Assembly: GCA_949358305.1 (NCBI GenBank)
Contig: OX442314.1
Span: forward strand, 31,801,608 to 31,863,607
Direction: 5' to 3'
From: Strigamia acuminata
Taxonomy: Eukaryota; Arthropoda; Chilopoda; Geophilomorpha; Linotaeniidae
Length of the DNA: 62,000 bases
The translations under genes and the position numbers were made by a program. Every line of letters starts with the position of its first letter. The stretch's first letter is position 1. The notes under the pieces are model-generated. The model was not told where the DNA came from. It did no database searches and was given only the letters and a program-made list of their open reading frames with translations. Shown in pieces: positions 41,201 through 52,000 of the stretch.

Positions 41201-42428
41201 CATTATTGACAATTGTACCAAGTTCGTTGAAATTAAGGCTTTGACAAAAGCCACGAGCGCTAACTGCGTTCAAGAATTAAGATCTGTTACAAACAGATGG
41301 GGACACCCCAAAAAGATTGTGAGCGATAACGGAAAACAATTTGTTTCCGATATTTACAATGAGTATTGCGAAATGTACAACATTCGCCCGTCCCATACAA
41401 GCACGTATCATGCCCAGGCGAACCCGACAGAGCGAGCCAATAGAGATATAAAGACGATGCTGGCCCTGTACACAGATGTGCACACGCAATGGCCACGTTA
41501 TTTAGACGAATTTGCGTTTGCAATGCGAAATAATGTGTCATCGGCAACGGGATCAAGCCCGATGCTGCTTAACACGGGAAGGATCGTAACATTACCTTTC
41601 GACCCAAGGATTATTAAACATGCCAATCCATTTGACAAAGAAAATCCAGAAAAATATGTCAGAGTACTATTGGATGTATTGCGCAGATCACATCAAGAGA
41701 TGCATCGCAGAATTCAATTGAATTTTGAACGACATAGGAAAATACACGAACAGAAGTTCGTAATTACGGAGTTCGAAGTTGGAGATTTAGTTTGGAAACA
41801 GACTCACATTCTCTCGTGCGCAGATAAAAATATCTCCGCTGGATTTGCCGAGAAGAGAGATGGACCGCGGGAAATTACTAAAGTACTTCCTGGCGGAGCG
41901 TATAAATTACGCAAATTAGCTGATGGTTCGATTGAAAAATCAGTAAATATTAAAGCGTTGTACCCCTATACGCCTTCATACCCGATTGAGACGTGGAAAG
42001 TAGGACAAAAGTCCGCCTCTTACTCGCCTCAAGAAAATCCTAAATGGATGGACGAAAGTAATCAACTTCCGGATGCTGAGGAAATGGAATTAATTCCTGA
42101 AACTTCCTCAGAAATTCCAATGGAATTATCCGACTCAACTTCAGTGCAGATTGACAAATCTGCGCCCACAAAGTCTAAACATAGACATAGACAACGCTTA
42201 ACTGCTATGGAAAGGAAAGCGGCGTTAAAAAGAGGCGAAGTTCCAAAGAAACCGCCTCGAAAACCCCGCAAACCCCAACCGATAGTTCCACGAACTAGCA
42301 CTCGTCCACGACGAGAACGAAAACCAAATCCTAAATATGCAGATGAAAATTTCGTGCGAAACATCACTGCAGTATTTAAAAAACCTTACCAACAACGAGG
42401 AAAAGCCTCAAAGTTCTGTTGGAATTAA
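38229..42428 (+). CDS. pol: Element B pol: protease, reverse transcriptase, RNase H, integrase
   Basis: Reached by -1 frameshift; the first ATG in frame is 38298. From that ATG: aspartic protease with DTGA near residue 85; RT with YLDD near 432; RNase H with TDAS near 580; integrase HHCC zinc domain about 880-921 and DDE core near 950, 1009 and 1045; then a DGPREI (GPF-like) module near 1188 and a basic Pro/Lys/Arg tail. It copies the RNA and inserts the cDNA (family knowledge). All catalytic motifs are present and no frame break is seen. Domain order PR-RT-RH-IN places it in Ty3/gypsy (Metaviridae). It is close to element A pol but clearly a separate family. Confidence 0.95.
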   Translation, partial: LDPGDEGLFHPPEVANATSETLFMDVDTVCLDTATSHSGGVEENLQEMTEQLKNLTLFPHKCYTKKFCRLRRLNRVIGGNNLHNITLGNNKDDPRMKITIGGLTFNALMDTGASQCYIGEQLLSETQALPEFLQEAPRNMLVNAVGVAHKPVGQITLCVQWADEFTPMNFIVLAKRVCGLILGHNFMRRQKISPHPHLQEFSCADKPNWSAPYESEEANLALAPLNRITFDYLGLSSTLNSIELTDTPVLTWDEKLVEESDCTPEQRLALREVVNSIPNVFRDQVGCTNVTQHRIKFKEGHSLPKMQYRMYNPAKRAIMTKLAAELEQDGLIEKAKGPFISHPVIVAKPDGSYRMCIDYRWLNAITEVEVIQMPSIDLLLHNTGLAKYFTSIDLVKGYYQVEMCEEDRPKTAFYTPNGPYQFVRMPFGLCNAPCTFQRLMEGILGSALQDYALVYLDDVIVYSDNWDDHLKHVRDVLERLNQANMTINKAKSRFGRTELKFLGHWIKPEGLFGDPDKISAIMKFPTPTCAKDIQRFHGMTNFFRKFVPNHGTIAAPYTRMMNEKTPFEWGDEQTVAFNKIKELLCGDNCLHKPDMTLPFVVMTDASHEGLGAVLCQDVDIFDEKKQKNISVPRPVAYASRVLRGAEKRYTTPELECLAVVWAIDRFKPYLEYGTFTLESDAEALKWLMRTPEPSGKFGRWALRIQCGNFKIVFRKGAANQVADALSRAPLTEEDIPLRDHVEPVEIKQYWPEWDGNPSVSLNRAPEKREYLASVRVHFSENSKECSEEKEGEEVQETLYSALTEVLKEVPPTRREIIDAQLLDTECKRIREYLLNDKVVGIPQSEIKEWKNKVKNYCLDKKEVDGDQMIIYFNPSFEEELNDSGNGFKAVVPSSLVKRVLFACHGHPLSGHAGMSKTLEKTRLIYFWPGMSRSVRNYVKSCTHCAQYKPIQQKRHAAPYTPHNMTNPWECINMDLMGPKPAGRSQNQYIFVIIDNCTKFVEIKALTKATSANCVQELRSVTNRWGHPKKIVSDNGKQFVSDIYNEYCEMYNIRPSHTSTYHAQANPTERANRDIKTMLALYTDVHTQWPRYLDEFAFAMRNNVSSATGSSPMLLNTGRIVTLPFDPRIIKHANPFDKENPEKYVRVLLDVLRRSHQEMHRRIQLNFERHRKIHEQKFVITEFEVGDLVWKQTHILSCADKNISAGFAEKRDGPREITKVLPGGAYKLRKLADGSIEKSVNIKALYPYTPSYPIETWKVGQKSASYSPQENPKWMDESNQLPDAEEMELIPETSSEIPMELSDSTSVQIDKSAPTKSKHRHRQRLTAMERKAALKRGEVPKKPPRKPRKPQPIVPRTSTRPRRERKPNPKYADENFVRNITAVFKKPYQQRGKASKFCWN

Positions 42429-43488
42429 TAAGTTTTATTCAAAACTCAAAGACTGTAATTATTTACATGTCTGACAGGTGTAGTGATTTATAATCTCAAC
42501 ACCGGGGGACAAGATATTACGATATTTATGGAAATTTAAATTAAAAATATGAATTTGTTGCGATGAATTAAATATTCGATAGAATACTTTAATTTTTGGT
42601 CGTATTTAGAAGTATTCTAAATAATATACGGAGAATTACTTTGAAAAGTGATAATCTCGCCTCTTCACGAGGATACGAGACTTACGAGGTGTGATTAAAC
42701 CTCGAACCCGACAATTAATAGGGAATAAAATTCCCAGGGTTCTTTGCACCAAACACTTCGTAACACACGTGGATACAAGTTGACTTCGTCTCTTCGCTTC
42801 CGCTTCACTTTTCGACTCAGAAATTTCAGCGCTAATTCAATTAGCAACTTCAGTAAAAGCAAGGAAAACAAGCTTCAACAGTAAGTAGTTTTCGAAATTA
42901 TTCTTTGACCAAAGAATTACAAAAAATTGTTCGCAACAATTGAAAAAATATCGGCGTCCCGATAAAAGTTAGAAATTCACGTGTCGTTATAAGCGTGAAT
43001 CGGCATTAAATCACTCTGGAAGTTTAGCTATTCAGTCGAATAGTTGGGTTAAATATTAATAATGAATTATTAAGATTTAAGTACGTAGGCACTAATTATT
43101 TAAATCAAGTCGCGGTCGAGGCTTGTATAAATTATTTGGCGATGAATTTTCGATGTAAGATATTTATTAGACTAAGTGTTAATTAATTAATACGAAAGTT
43201 ATTTTTGATACTCGAAAGTTGGATTAAATAGTTTAAAGAAACTAAAAGAATTTTTTCTTTTGAAAAATCAACAAGTTGCGATTTTCGATGAAAATCCCTG
43301 TCGGCGAGTCCATTCTCGTGTCATAAACACAAGGGGAATGTGACTCATTAGTGTCACGTGTTAAGGGTTATAAATAACTCGAGTTGTGTATTTTCGTTGC
43401 GAACAATACGTTTTAAATTCTTTGGACTCAAGGAATGACTATTTAGAGTGGAATTATTTTTAATAAAATAATTTATTTGCTTGTGCAG
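42429..43488 (+). other. Element B spacer with candidate ORF3 leader exon and intron
   Basis: A GTAAGTAG donor at 42881 and a TTGCTTGTGCAG acceptor ending at 43488 bracket 608 bp; ORF3's ATG follows the acceptor directly. A short exon before 42881 would be the leader. No conserved coding is seen. Confidence 0.5.
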
Positions 43489-45006
43489 ATGGGAGGTGGT
43501 AAACACCGTTCAAAACGGAGTCATCGACGTCACCGTCACGAAAGCTCCAGCTCGTCCACCTCGTCTAGTGACGAGCAACGCCGTTCAGCGGAACGTGCTT
43601 ACATGAGGGCCCAACCGATACCGACGGCGCCCGCCTCGATGTACGCCCTGACGCCGCTGCAACTCGCAACGCTTAATTGGCTGAGCGTCCATCCGGACGG
43701 ACTTCCGCTCGAATTGAATTCGATGATGCAGGCCCCGTCCACATCTGCGCAGCCAACCGTTTATGAGTCGGCGCAATTGGCCCCGTTGGCCCAGGTGGCA
43801 CATCCGCCCGCGAACGTTATCAACGTCCCGTTGGCCCCGCATTCAACAGAATTTCGGCCGCCAACTGCGAGCGTGGCGCCTACCGTCGCCAACACGTCGA
43901 ATGCGACTGCACCAACTGTAGCGGGACAATCAACGTCTGATGTACGTCTTCCTGCCGGTGCTGAATCTTCGGCATCCGAATACGGATGGAACGAGCCGCC
44001 GCCGGGCGCTTTGCGTTTTTCAGAACCCGTATCTCGCAACCGCGAGTACCGAGCAGCCAACAAGGCAAGGAAGAAAGACGAGAAGGCCCGTTTGCGCAAG
44101 GAGCAATGCGAACGTGACATGGCAGCTGGAATTCCGCACGATAACATCGTGACCGACCAAGCCACGGAGACGATCTGCCCATTTTGCGTCGGCTGTGGGT
44201 GGTGCTGCGGTGCATCCGCAGGTTCTTCACTAATGCGTTGTCCGAACTGCCGTGGAAGGAAAACGCGACCGCGTTTGGAGCCTTGGAGAAAGGAGGTTCA
44301 GCCCCACGTAGTGAAAGGCATTAAGCCTAACGAGAAGCGATGTTGGGCTCACTGCCCCAAGTGTCGATTGTTTTTGAACAGCCGCGGCGAGGCTGTGTAC
44401 ATCGACCCACGCTTCCTCACCTGGACCCGTGCTGAAGCCAACGCCGGCGTAAGAGTCGAACTCCTTCGACAGTCACCGCCGCCGTCCGAGGACTCTGAAG
44501 TTTCTACTGAAACTGTCCAGGCCGCCGAAAGCATTGGAAGCGAGGTCGTAGAAGAAAACGTTCGACCGAAAACGATGTCGCGTGGTCGAGGCTGTCTGAC
44601 GCTCGACCGAGCGAAAGAAATTGCCAAGGTTCAACGAACCAACATCTTGGCACGAGGGCGAGCCCGTAAGCTTCAACAGGCCGTAGAAGCGTCGTCCAAA
44701 ACCGTGGAGGATCCTCCGGCGGCAGTAACCGACGTGTCTAGCGCCCCTCCGGCTTCTAAGTCTGAAACTTCGGACGAGGCACAGTTCGAAGACGCCGAGG
44801 AGATGATTTCTGTCATCGATTTCGTGGCGGAATTGCTCGAGGATCTACCGTTCCCACCTCCGAGCCCAGAGGAAATTGAAGCGCCGGAGGAAGCTGTGTT
44901 TTCCGCCGTCTCGACAGAGGCGACTGAAGAGTCGGATTTTCTGACTTCTGCTGAAGTCGAGAAGAAGGAAGAGAAAGATTCGACTGACGTCGAAAAGAAG
45001 AAATAG
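43489..45006 (+). CDS. Element B ORF3, zinc-ribbon-like accessory protein, 505 aa
   Basis: The start ATG sits directly after a splice-acceptor-like CAG. The N-terminus is His/Arg/Ser-rich (RSHRRHRHESSSS), then Pro/Ala/Thr-rich. The core near residues 229-256 has CPFCVGCGW, 12 residues, then CPNC; CPKC follows near 289, then EAVYIDP. Element A ORF3 keeps the CPxCxGCGW-x12-CxNC spacing and the (E/Q)A(V/I)Y(I/V)DP motif. The C-terminal 150 residues are acidic. No signal peptide or membrane segment is seen, so it is not env-like. Zinc or RNA binding is inference; function unknown. Codon use is more GC-rich than in gag and pol. Confidence 0.8.
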   Translation: MGGGKHRSKRSHRRHRHESSSSSTSSSDEQRRSAERAYMRAQPIPTAPASMYALTPLQLATLNWLSVHPDGLPLELNSMMQAPSTSAQPTVYESAQLAPLAQVAHPPANVINVPLAPHSTEFRPPTASVAPTVANTSNATAPTVAGQSTSDVRLPAGAESSASEYGWNEPPPGALRFSEPVSRNREYRAANKARKKDEKARLRKEQCERDMAAGIPHDNIVTDQATETICPFCVGCGWCCGASAGSSLMRCPNCRGRKTRPRLEPWRKEVQPHVVKGIKPNEKRCWAHCPKCRLFLNSRGEAVYIDPRFLTWTRAEANAGVRVELLRQSPPPSEDSEVSTETVQAAESIGSEVVEENVRPKTMSRGRGCLTLDRAKEIAKVQRTNILARGRARKLQQAVEASSKTVEDPPAAVTDVSSAPPASKSETSDEAQFEDAEEMISVIDFVAELLEDLPFPPPSPEEIEAPEEAVFSAVSTEATEESDFLTSAEVEKKEEKDSTDVEKKK

Positions 45007-45746
45007 AAGGGACAAATTAACATTCGTTATTTTCCGAGTGGATATTTTTGACTAAAAATAATCCAAGTGTTTTGTTGTGTTTGCTATTTTTCCAGTATTC
45101 TCATGAGTAGTGTGTTCAGTTTTATTTAAAATTAGAACTAATTATTTAAATATTCTGACGAATATAGTTTGATTAAAAATTGGATTCAATTTAATTGTTC
45201 TTTCCGAATTCAATTTGATTTTGTTTGAACTAATCATATTAATATATGTTTTGTTTGATTTATTTACAAATTTCATAATTATTTGTGGAAACTTTGTGTT
45301 TATTTTGCTTTGATCGAAGCGTTAAAGAATTTCAAGTTGAAATTCGCTGAATTTTTTATGACAAACGTAATAAAAAATTAGTAGTTAGATTCTCGATAAA
45401 TAAAATTTTGCATAAGTTAATTTTTTATTGATTATCTTGTTGATTAATAAGCTATGATGAAGTTTATTTGACGGAGAAAATAAAAATTTCTATCGAAATT
45501 AATTTTCTCGAACATGTATCCATGTTCGAACGAGTCCATTTCCGTCGCTTAGCAACCGGGAGTTGCGCTGTACAGAGAAGCCGATTAGTCTAATCGGGTG
45601 ACGAAATTTCTGAAAGAAATAGCATGATTAAGTTTAATAAAAATACTTACTAAGTGGATTAATTCGATAGAATTAGGTGAACATTTCTTATACATTAAGA
45701 ATGACAATTAAAAGTTGGTAAACTCTATGATTGTCACCGGGGGATG
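45007..45746 (+). other. Element B 3' non-coding region and polypurine tract
   Basis: AT-rich, no coding. ACCGGGGGATG at about 45736-45746 abuts the 3' LTR and is the likely plus-strand primer. Confidence 0.65.
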
Positions 45747-47500
45747 TGTGATGATTACAAATCCGTATTTATCAATGTTCACAATAGATGGCGCTGTTTA
45801 CCAAACGCGCGTAATTCAAACTCGATAAAACCAATAAGTGTGATAAATAATTATTTAGACACGGTGAATAAAATATAACTATTTTATTCGATATAAACTA
45901 AGTATTATTTACTTGACAATGTTGATTCTATCGAATCAATATCCACATTACTTACCTGTCGAAGGGAACCAATTGGACCCTTCCTGCCCCCAACTGGGCC
46001 CATCTGGACATAGTCATATTTTAGGTCCGGACTAGTGACCCACGAATCCGCCGATTCGTACGCTGATTGGCTGCCGCCGATCTAGTAGTTCTACAGAACT
46101 ATATAAGCTCCAGTTTCTCACCCACTAACCCCTCTGGCTTGATAACTGAACTTGTATATTGTCTGTAGTTGAATTGTTATCGTTTGATTTCATTATTCTC
46201 TATCGACACATCAGGCCACCTCAGCTCTCCACAGTTAGTATTCATTACTATTTGTTATTGCTGTTGTAGGGCTATTTCGGGAAGGCTAACTCCGGTAATA
46301 GACATGCATTCGCATGAAATGGCCCCGTAACGTTAGCCAGCTGTTCTACGGGACAGTAGGACTTCGTACGGTGGCTTAATATAACGGTCGTATACAGTAC
46401 GACCTTGCTAAATGAAAGTAGGTCCCTCAGCTAACTGGCCACAGTCCGCTGCAGGATGGTTGTTGTAAACAGCCCACGCAGGTTCCCGTCTTTCTACGAT
46501 TGGTCCTTCCGCTCGTTAAAAGTCGGTAAAGGCCTAATGCACAGGTAACACGCCGGGTTGGTAGCCCGTGAGTAATATCTTCAAGATGTTGCGATAAATA
46601 ACTACCTGGATAATGGTAATCCAACGGCAGTGGCCAAATAATATTTTACCCGGTGCTCGATCAATGGATCCCGTCATCGTAAGGCATGCTGGCGGATGGA
46701 GGAGTCAAATCCTCCCGCGATGGTTCTCTCGACCGTCGTGACGGTCCCCGCCCCATCGTACCCTCCGGGTTAGTAACCCGTGAACGATATATAAAATATA
46801 TCGTGTTAAACAAATTACTCGGGCATTGGTAATCCTGTATTGGCAATATCTTTTAAACCCGGTAAGTCCATAGAAATGTTTACCTGGTGGTTGGTACCAC
46901 CGATAGCGAATTAAAGCGTACAATTAAATACTCGGCGCCTGATCACGAGATCTTGTCGTCGTAAGGCATGCTGGCGGATGGAGTCTCAACAACTCCCGCG
47001 ACGTTCTCTCAATTGTCGTGACGGTCCCCGCCAATTAATATTTATATAACAATTCATTTGTTATATTCCATTAATCACTTTACTCTTATTCATTTGAAAC
47101 AATGGAATATTCTGCCGAATATTCCTGTTTATGCGAAGGACTCTTCGCATATTTAGATAACCGAGCTGCGGACCAAATACGTCTCCGTAGCGCTATTTGT
47201 GACGATGCCGCAAGTCAGCCGTATCCCTCTGGCTTCGCCCGGATCCTCAACCAGTTGATGTCGCCGTTTACACGCGTCAAGAACCCACAAATTTTGTTAT
47301 TATTATTCAGTAATAAATATGTTATGTCACACTAAGGAAACTGTAAGTTATTTCTGCTCAATCATGAATTCATATTTTTACACAGACTTCTGTAAGCTTA
47401 TCTCGGTTAGGTTGTTGCTACTCCTAGCAACGTCTTGTTTAAACCGATTATTTATCTATCTTAAATGGCTATTAAATCAGCCAAAAGTAGAATCGTCACA
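45747..47500 (+). repeat. 3' LTR of element B
   Basis: 1,754 bp; about five substitutions and one missing C (near 47032) relative to the 5' LTR. Hairpin modules and the 77-codon frame (47102-47335) are retained. Confidence 0.95.
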
Positions 47501-47725
47501 TTACTCATCTCGAAGTTTCTATTAACCCAAAGGGGGAAACATAGTTTCAAGTAAATGTTTACACGTAGATTAATTTAAATACAATCGGCCGTGTAAAAAT
47601 AACTCAAACATTTGTTAAATTTTATCTACATTGGTGAAATGTTCTTATTAATAAAATTTAACAATCCTTCGTGAATATGATTGGAAATATTTATTTAAAA
47701 TAAAATATTTTCAATATATTGTGTC
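47501..47725 (-). other. Element A spacer, continued
   Basis: Starts with the second TTAC target duplication; non-coding sequence between the pol stop and the element B insertion. Confidence 0.7.
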
Positions 47726-48760
47726 CTAACCCAACTTGACTTGTTTTAAACAATTTATGAGTTGTACAAAATCGGTCACGTATTTTGTGTTCGGCTTGGG
47801 TCTACGTTTAGACTGTCGAACGGGAGATGGAAATCTTTTCCTCTTTTTAGATGGATTTTGAGGAGTTTCGTCCTCTTTAGAAGAAATCTGAGAAGTTTCC
47901 TCCTCTTTCTCTTCAACTAAATCCTCTGTTTCCATGGACACAGGTTCATTTATTAATTCTGGAGAATTAATAACCTGACCTGCCATCCAATCTGGAGTCG
48001 GGTGTGACTCGTTGGTACCGACTTTCTGATCTAATGTCCATTCCTCAATCGGGTAACTTGGGATATAAGGCATTAAATCCTGTATGTTGATCGCTTTTGC
48101 TTTCGTGTTATCGGAAAGCTTCCGTAGTGTGTAGGAACCTCCGCCGAGAACAGCCGTAATTTCCCAAGGTCCATCACGTTTCTCAGCGAATCCTGCCGAA
48201 ATCCCTTTATCTTTATTCGATAAAATATGTGTGGCTTTCCACACGAGATCTCCTTTGGCAAATTGACAAATATAATATTTGTCTTTATGTAGTCGATCAT
48301 GCTTTTCGTAATTCGATTGAATTTTCCGATGCATTTCGCTGTGTGCACGTCTAATTACGTCTAAAATGCTGTAGACGTAGGCTTCGGGGTTCTCTTTGTC
48401 GAATTTGATGGCGTGTTTAGTAATACGCGGGTCAAATGGCAAAGGAACGATTCTTCCCGTATTAAGAATCATCGGAGAACAATTTGTTGCCTCGGACTTA
48501 GCGGTGCGCATCGCAAAGGCAAAAGAATTTAAATATTTTGGCCAGTGGGAGTGAATGTCCGAGTATAAAGCTAACATCATTTTTAAAGTCCTGTTAGCCC
48601 GCTCTGTAATATTAGCGGCAGCGTGATATGGGCTAATGTGAGCAATATCTACGTGATTTTTTCGACAAAAATCATTAAATATTGTCGACACGAATTGTTT
48701 GCCGTTGTCGGAGATTATCTTTTTTGGATATCCCCAACGGTGGAAAACTTCGCTCATCTT
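47726..48760 (-). pseudogene. pol: Element A pol, C-terminal part (integrase core and tail)
   Basis: The reading frame continues from 53438 once element C and one ATCTT are removed. It holds the second and third acidic residues of the integrase (SDNGKQF and the ERANR region), a DGPWEI GPF-like module, and a basic C-terminal tail before the stop at 47726. It is separated from the rest of pol by element C, so it cannot be translated as part of pol. Confidence 0.9.
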
Positions 48761-48931
48761 TGTGGTGTAGTGTTTACCTGTTTGATGTCAAAGACCGCCA
48801 CGAGAGGGCGGCATTGTATGACGAGATTATAAAGGTGTGAGAGAGGCAATAAACATCCAGTTTGGAATCAGATGATGAATGGAAATGTGTGTGTGTGTCA
48901 TTGACATTGGGACATATAGATGGACATTACA
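48761..48931 (+). repeat. 5' LTR of element C
   Basis: 171 bp, TGTGGTGTAG...GGACATTACA. It contains an AATAAA near 48849. Confidence 0.95.
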
Positions 48932-49035
48932 TTGGCGACAAGCGGGATAATTTTGTATCGGGAACGTTTGACGGACAATTGAACGTGTGAGTTACGATTT
49001 TGTGCGGACGTCGGCGTGTTTGAACTTTTTCCAAG

Positions 49036-52000
49036 ATGGCGGAGACGAAGCCGGTGGTGGGCGTGGCGCCGGGACCAGCTAGTTTCGTGCAAGCGCTGGG
49101 GCTGCCTGCTTTTGACGTTCACGGAGAGGCGACAACGCAGAACCAACGTTGGACCAGATGGGTGAAACGTCTGGAGACGTATATGGTCGCCGCGGGAATA
49201 ACTGATGATGCGAGGAAGGCGGCGATGTTACTTCATCATGCAGGCGAGGAGGTGTTCGTGATATACGAAACGCTTACGTTGGCGGACGGTAAATATGAGA
49301 CTATTAAAACTGGGCTAGCAGCATATTTCGCACCGAGAAAAAACGTGGAATTTTGCAAATATAATTTTCGGATGAGTAGCCAGAGGGCGGGCGAGACGCT
49401 GGACGAATTCCGCACGCGTTTGAAGCAGTTGTCGGTCGGATGCGATTTTGTGGACGATAATATGGAAATTAAATCGCAGATCATCATGGGAACGTCGATG
49501 GGTCATTTGCGTCAGCGAGGTCTTCGAGAGGCGTCGTGGGTTTTGAAGGATTTGTTGGATGCGGGCCGTGGATATGAAGTCTCTGGGTGGCAGGCCAAAC
49601 AAATGGAGGCTGTGAGTAATTCGGATGAATTAGACATTAATTTGGTTCGTTTTGGCAATTCCAGACGTGGTACGGACAAAGGAAGTTTCTCGAAGGGAGG
49701 TGGACAGGTTAGGAGATGTTTCAACTGCGGGAGGAATTGGCCGCATGCGGAGGGACAGGTGTGCCCCGCGAAGAGTGTTAAATGTCATGGATGCGGCAGA
49801 GTTAGACATTTCATCAGGTTTTGTAAAAATAAGCAGGATGGTAAGGAGGATACGAAGCAGAAGGTTAATGTCGTGGATAAAGCGTCGGGCCGAGACGATA
49901 GTTTTGAGGATGAGATGCCGATTTGGAATATTGGCCAAGTTGGTTCACAGGAAGGAATGCCAAAGGTGGAGTTGCTGATGGGAAAACAAAAGGTGAAAAT
50001 CTTGTTTGTGGTGGACTCGGGTACGTCGGTGAATATTTTAAGTAGGGAGGTTTTTAGACAATTGAGACCGGTGCCGGAGTTAAGGAGGAGTGATGTTCGA
50101 TTGTTACCATATGGGGCGACGGAGCCGTTTCCTTTGTTGGGGCGTATGAAGACGAAGTTGGAAGTCGGAGACGGAGAAGAGATTGTGGTGGATTTGTTTG
50201 TGGTCGACCGTCCAGGGGAATCGTTGTTAACTTACGAGACGGCGCGTCGTTTGGAAGTTATTGGACCTGTTAACAGCGTGGTACAAAGGGATTTAGCGGC
50301 GCAGATAGAGGGTCAATATCCGGAACTTTTTTGTGGGATAGGAAAGTTGGTTGGACGGCAAGTTCACTTGCACGTGGATGAGTCGGTCCCGCCGGTGGCT
50401 CAGAGATATAGGCCATTACCATTCAATTTACGAAGGAAGGTAGAAAAGGAGCTGAAGCGGTTGGTGGATATGGATATCATTGAGCGAGTGGATGAGTCGA
50501 TGGGGCCCACATCATGGATTTCACCGATACACGTGGTCGACAAACCGAAGGATCCAAATCCGGATGCGATTCGCATCTGCATGGACGCTAGGGAGGTGAA
50601 TCGGGCAATTAAGCGGGTGAGGCACACGTCCCCACGTCTGGAGGATCTTATTGCGATGGCCGAGGGAGCGACTGTGTTTTCAAAGCTAGATTTAAACCAT
50701 GGATTTCACCAGTTGGAATTAGACGAAGTGTCGCGCCAATACATGGTTTTCGCGACGCATGTTGGTTTATTTCGTTTCAAGCGCTTGGGTTTCGGAGTAA
50801 ATTCAGCGCCAGAAATCTTTCAGGATTCCGTAGAAAAGGTGATTGAGGAGGTGGATAACACCATAAACATTATGGATGACATCTTTGTGGTTGGTAAAAA
50901 GGACAGTGATCATGGAGTGGCGCTACACGGAGTTTTACGGAAACTTAAGGAAAAAAAGCTCACGTTGAATAAGCAGAAGTGCGAGTTCGGAAAGAAGGAG
51001 TTGGTGTTCTTTGGACATGTATTTTCGGAGCAGGGGATCGCTGTCGACCCAAAGAAAGTTGAAGCAGTGCTCAAAATGGAAACACCAACGAATGCGGGGG
51101 AAGTTAAAAGTCTGCTTGGGATGATTGTTTATTGCGCGCGATTTGTGCGTAACATGGCCGATAAAACGAAGGCTCTGAGAGATTTGACAAAGAAGAGCGT
51201 GGTATTTGCGTGGAAACCGGAACATCAAAGTGCGTGGGAATATGTAAAGCGAGAGCTGAGCAATAATGAGATTTTGGCCTATTATGATTCGACGGCGAAA
51301 ATCCATTTGACAGTCGACGCGGGTCCGCACGGATTGGGGGCGATTTTGGCTCAGCTGCGAGAGGGAGAAGTTGAACCACGGGTCGTTGCGTATGCTAGTA
51401 GAGCATTGTCTGAGGTGGAATCACGGTATTCGCAGATAGAAAGAGAGACATTGGCGGTTGTTTGGTCGGTGGAACATTTCTACTTATATTTGTACGGGAC
51501 GACGTTTGTGATTTTCACAGATCATAAACCGTTGGTGAGCATCTTTAATAACCGTAGAGCGAGACCATCGGCGAGGATTGAACGCTTGTGTCTTCGGATA
51601 CAACAATACGAGTTCGAGGTTCGACATACAACAGGAGCCACGAATCCGAGTGATTATTTATCACGACATCCGGGGACACGGTTGGGATTGACAGAGAAGG
51701 TGGTCGAGCGATATGTGAATTTTGTGGTGGAGTCGCGGTTGCCGACAACAATAACGAGAGATGAGGTGGTTCGGGAGACTGGAGGGGATGAGGTTTTGCA
51801 ATTGTTGAGGAAAGCTTTACACGGATTGGGAGGTGAAGGGGAGAAGCTGTGGCGAGATGAGCGGCTGAAACCATTCACGATGATGAGGGATGAGTTTACG
51901 AGTACGGAGGATGGTATTCTATTGCGAGGGGATCGAATTTTAATCCCGGAATCGTTGAGATCGAGAGTGGTAGAGATAGCGCATAGAGGACATCAAGGAA

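Larger units (their letters stand above)
33102..47500 (+). mobile_element. Gypsy element B, complete, inserted in element A
   Basis: 14,399 bp. LTRs 33102-34856 and 45747-47500; target duplication TTAC (33098-33101 and 47501-47504). Order: LTR, primer-binding site, long leader, gag, frameshift signal, pol, spacer with candidate intron, ORF3, polypurine tract, LTR. All three large frames are open. The two LTRs differ at about five bases and one 1-bp gap, so it is young and possibly competent. Confidence 0.95.

Noticed and set aside
43489-45006. Calling ORF3 an envelope gene from its position
   Set aside because: No signal peptide, transmembrane segment or furin-like site is apparent; the cysteine core looks intracellular and zinc-binding.
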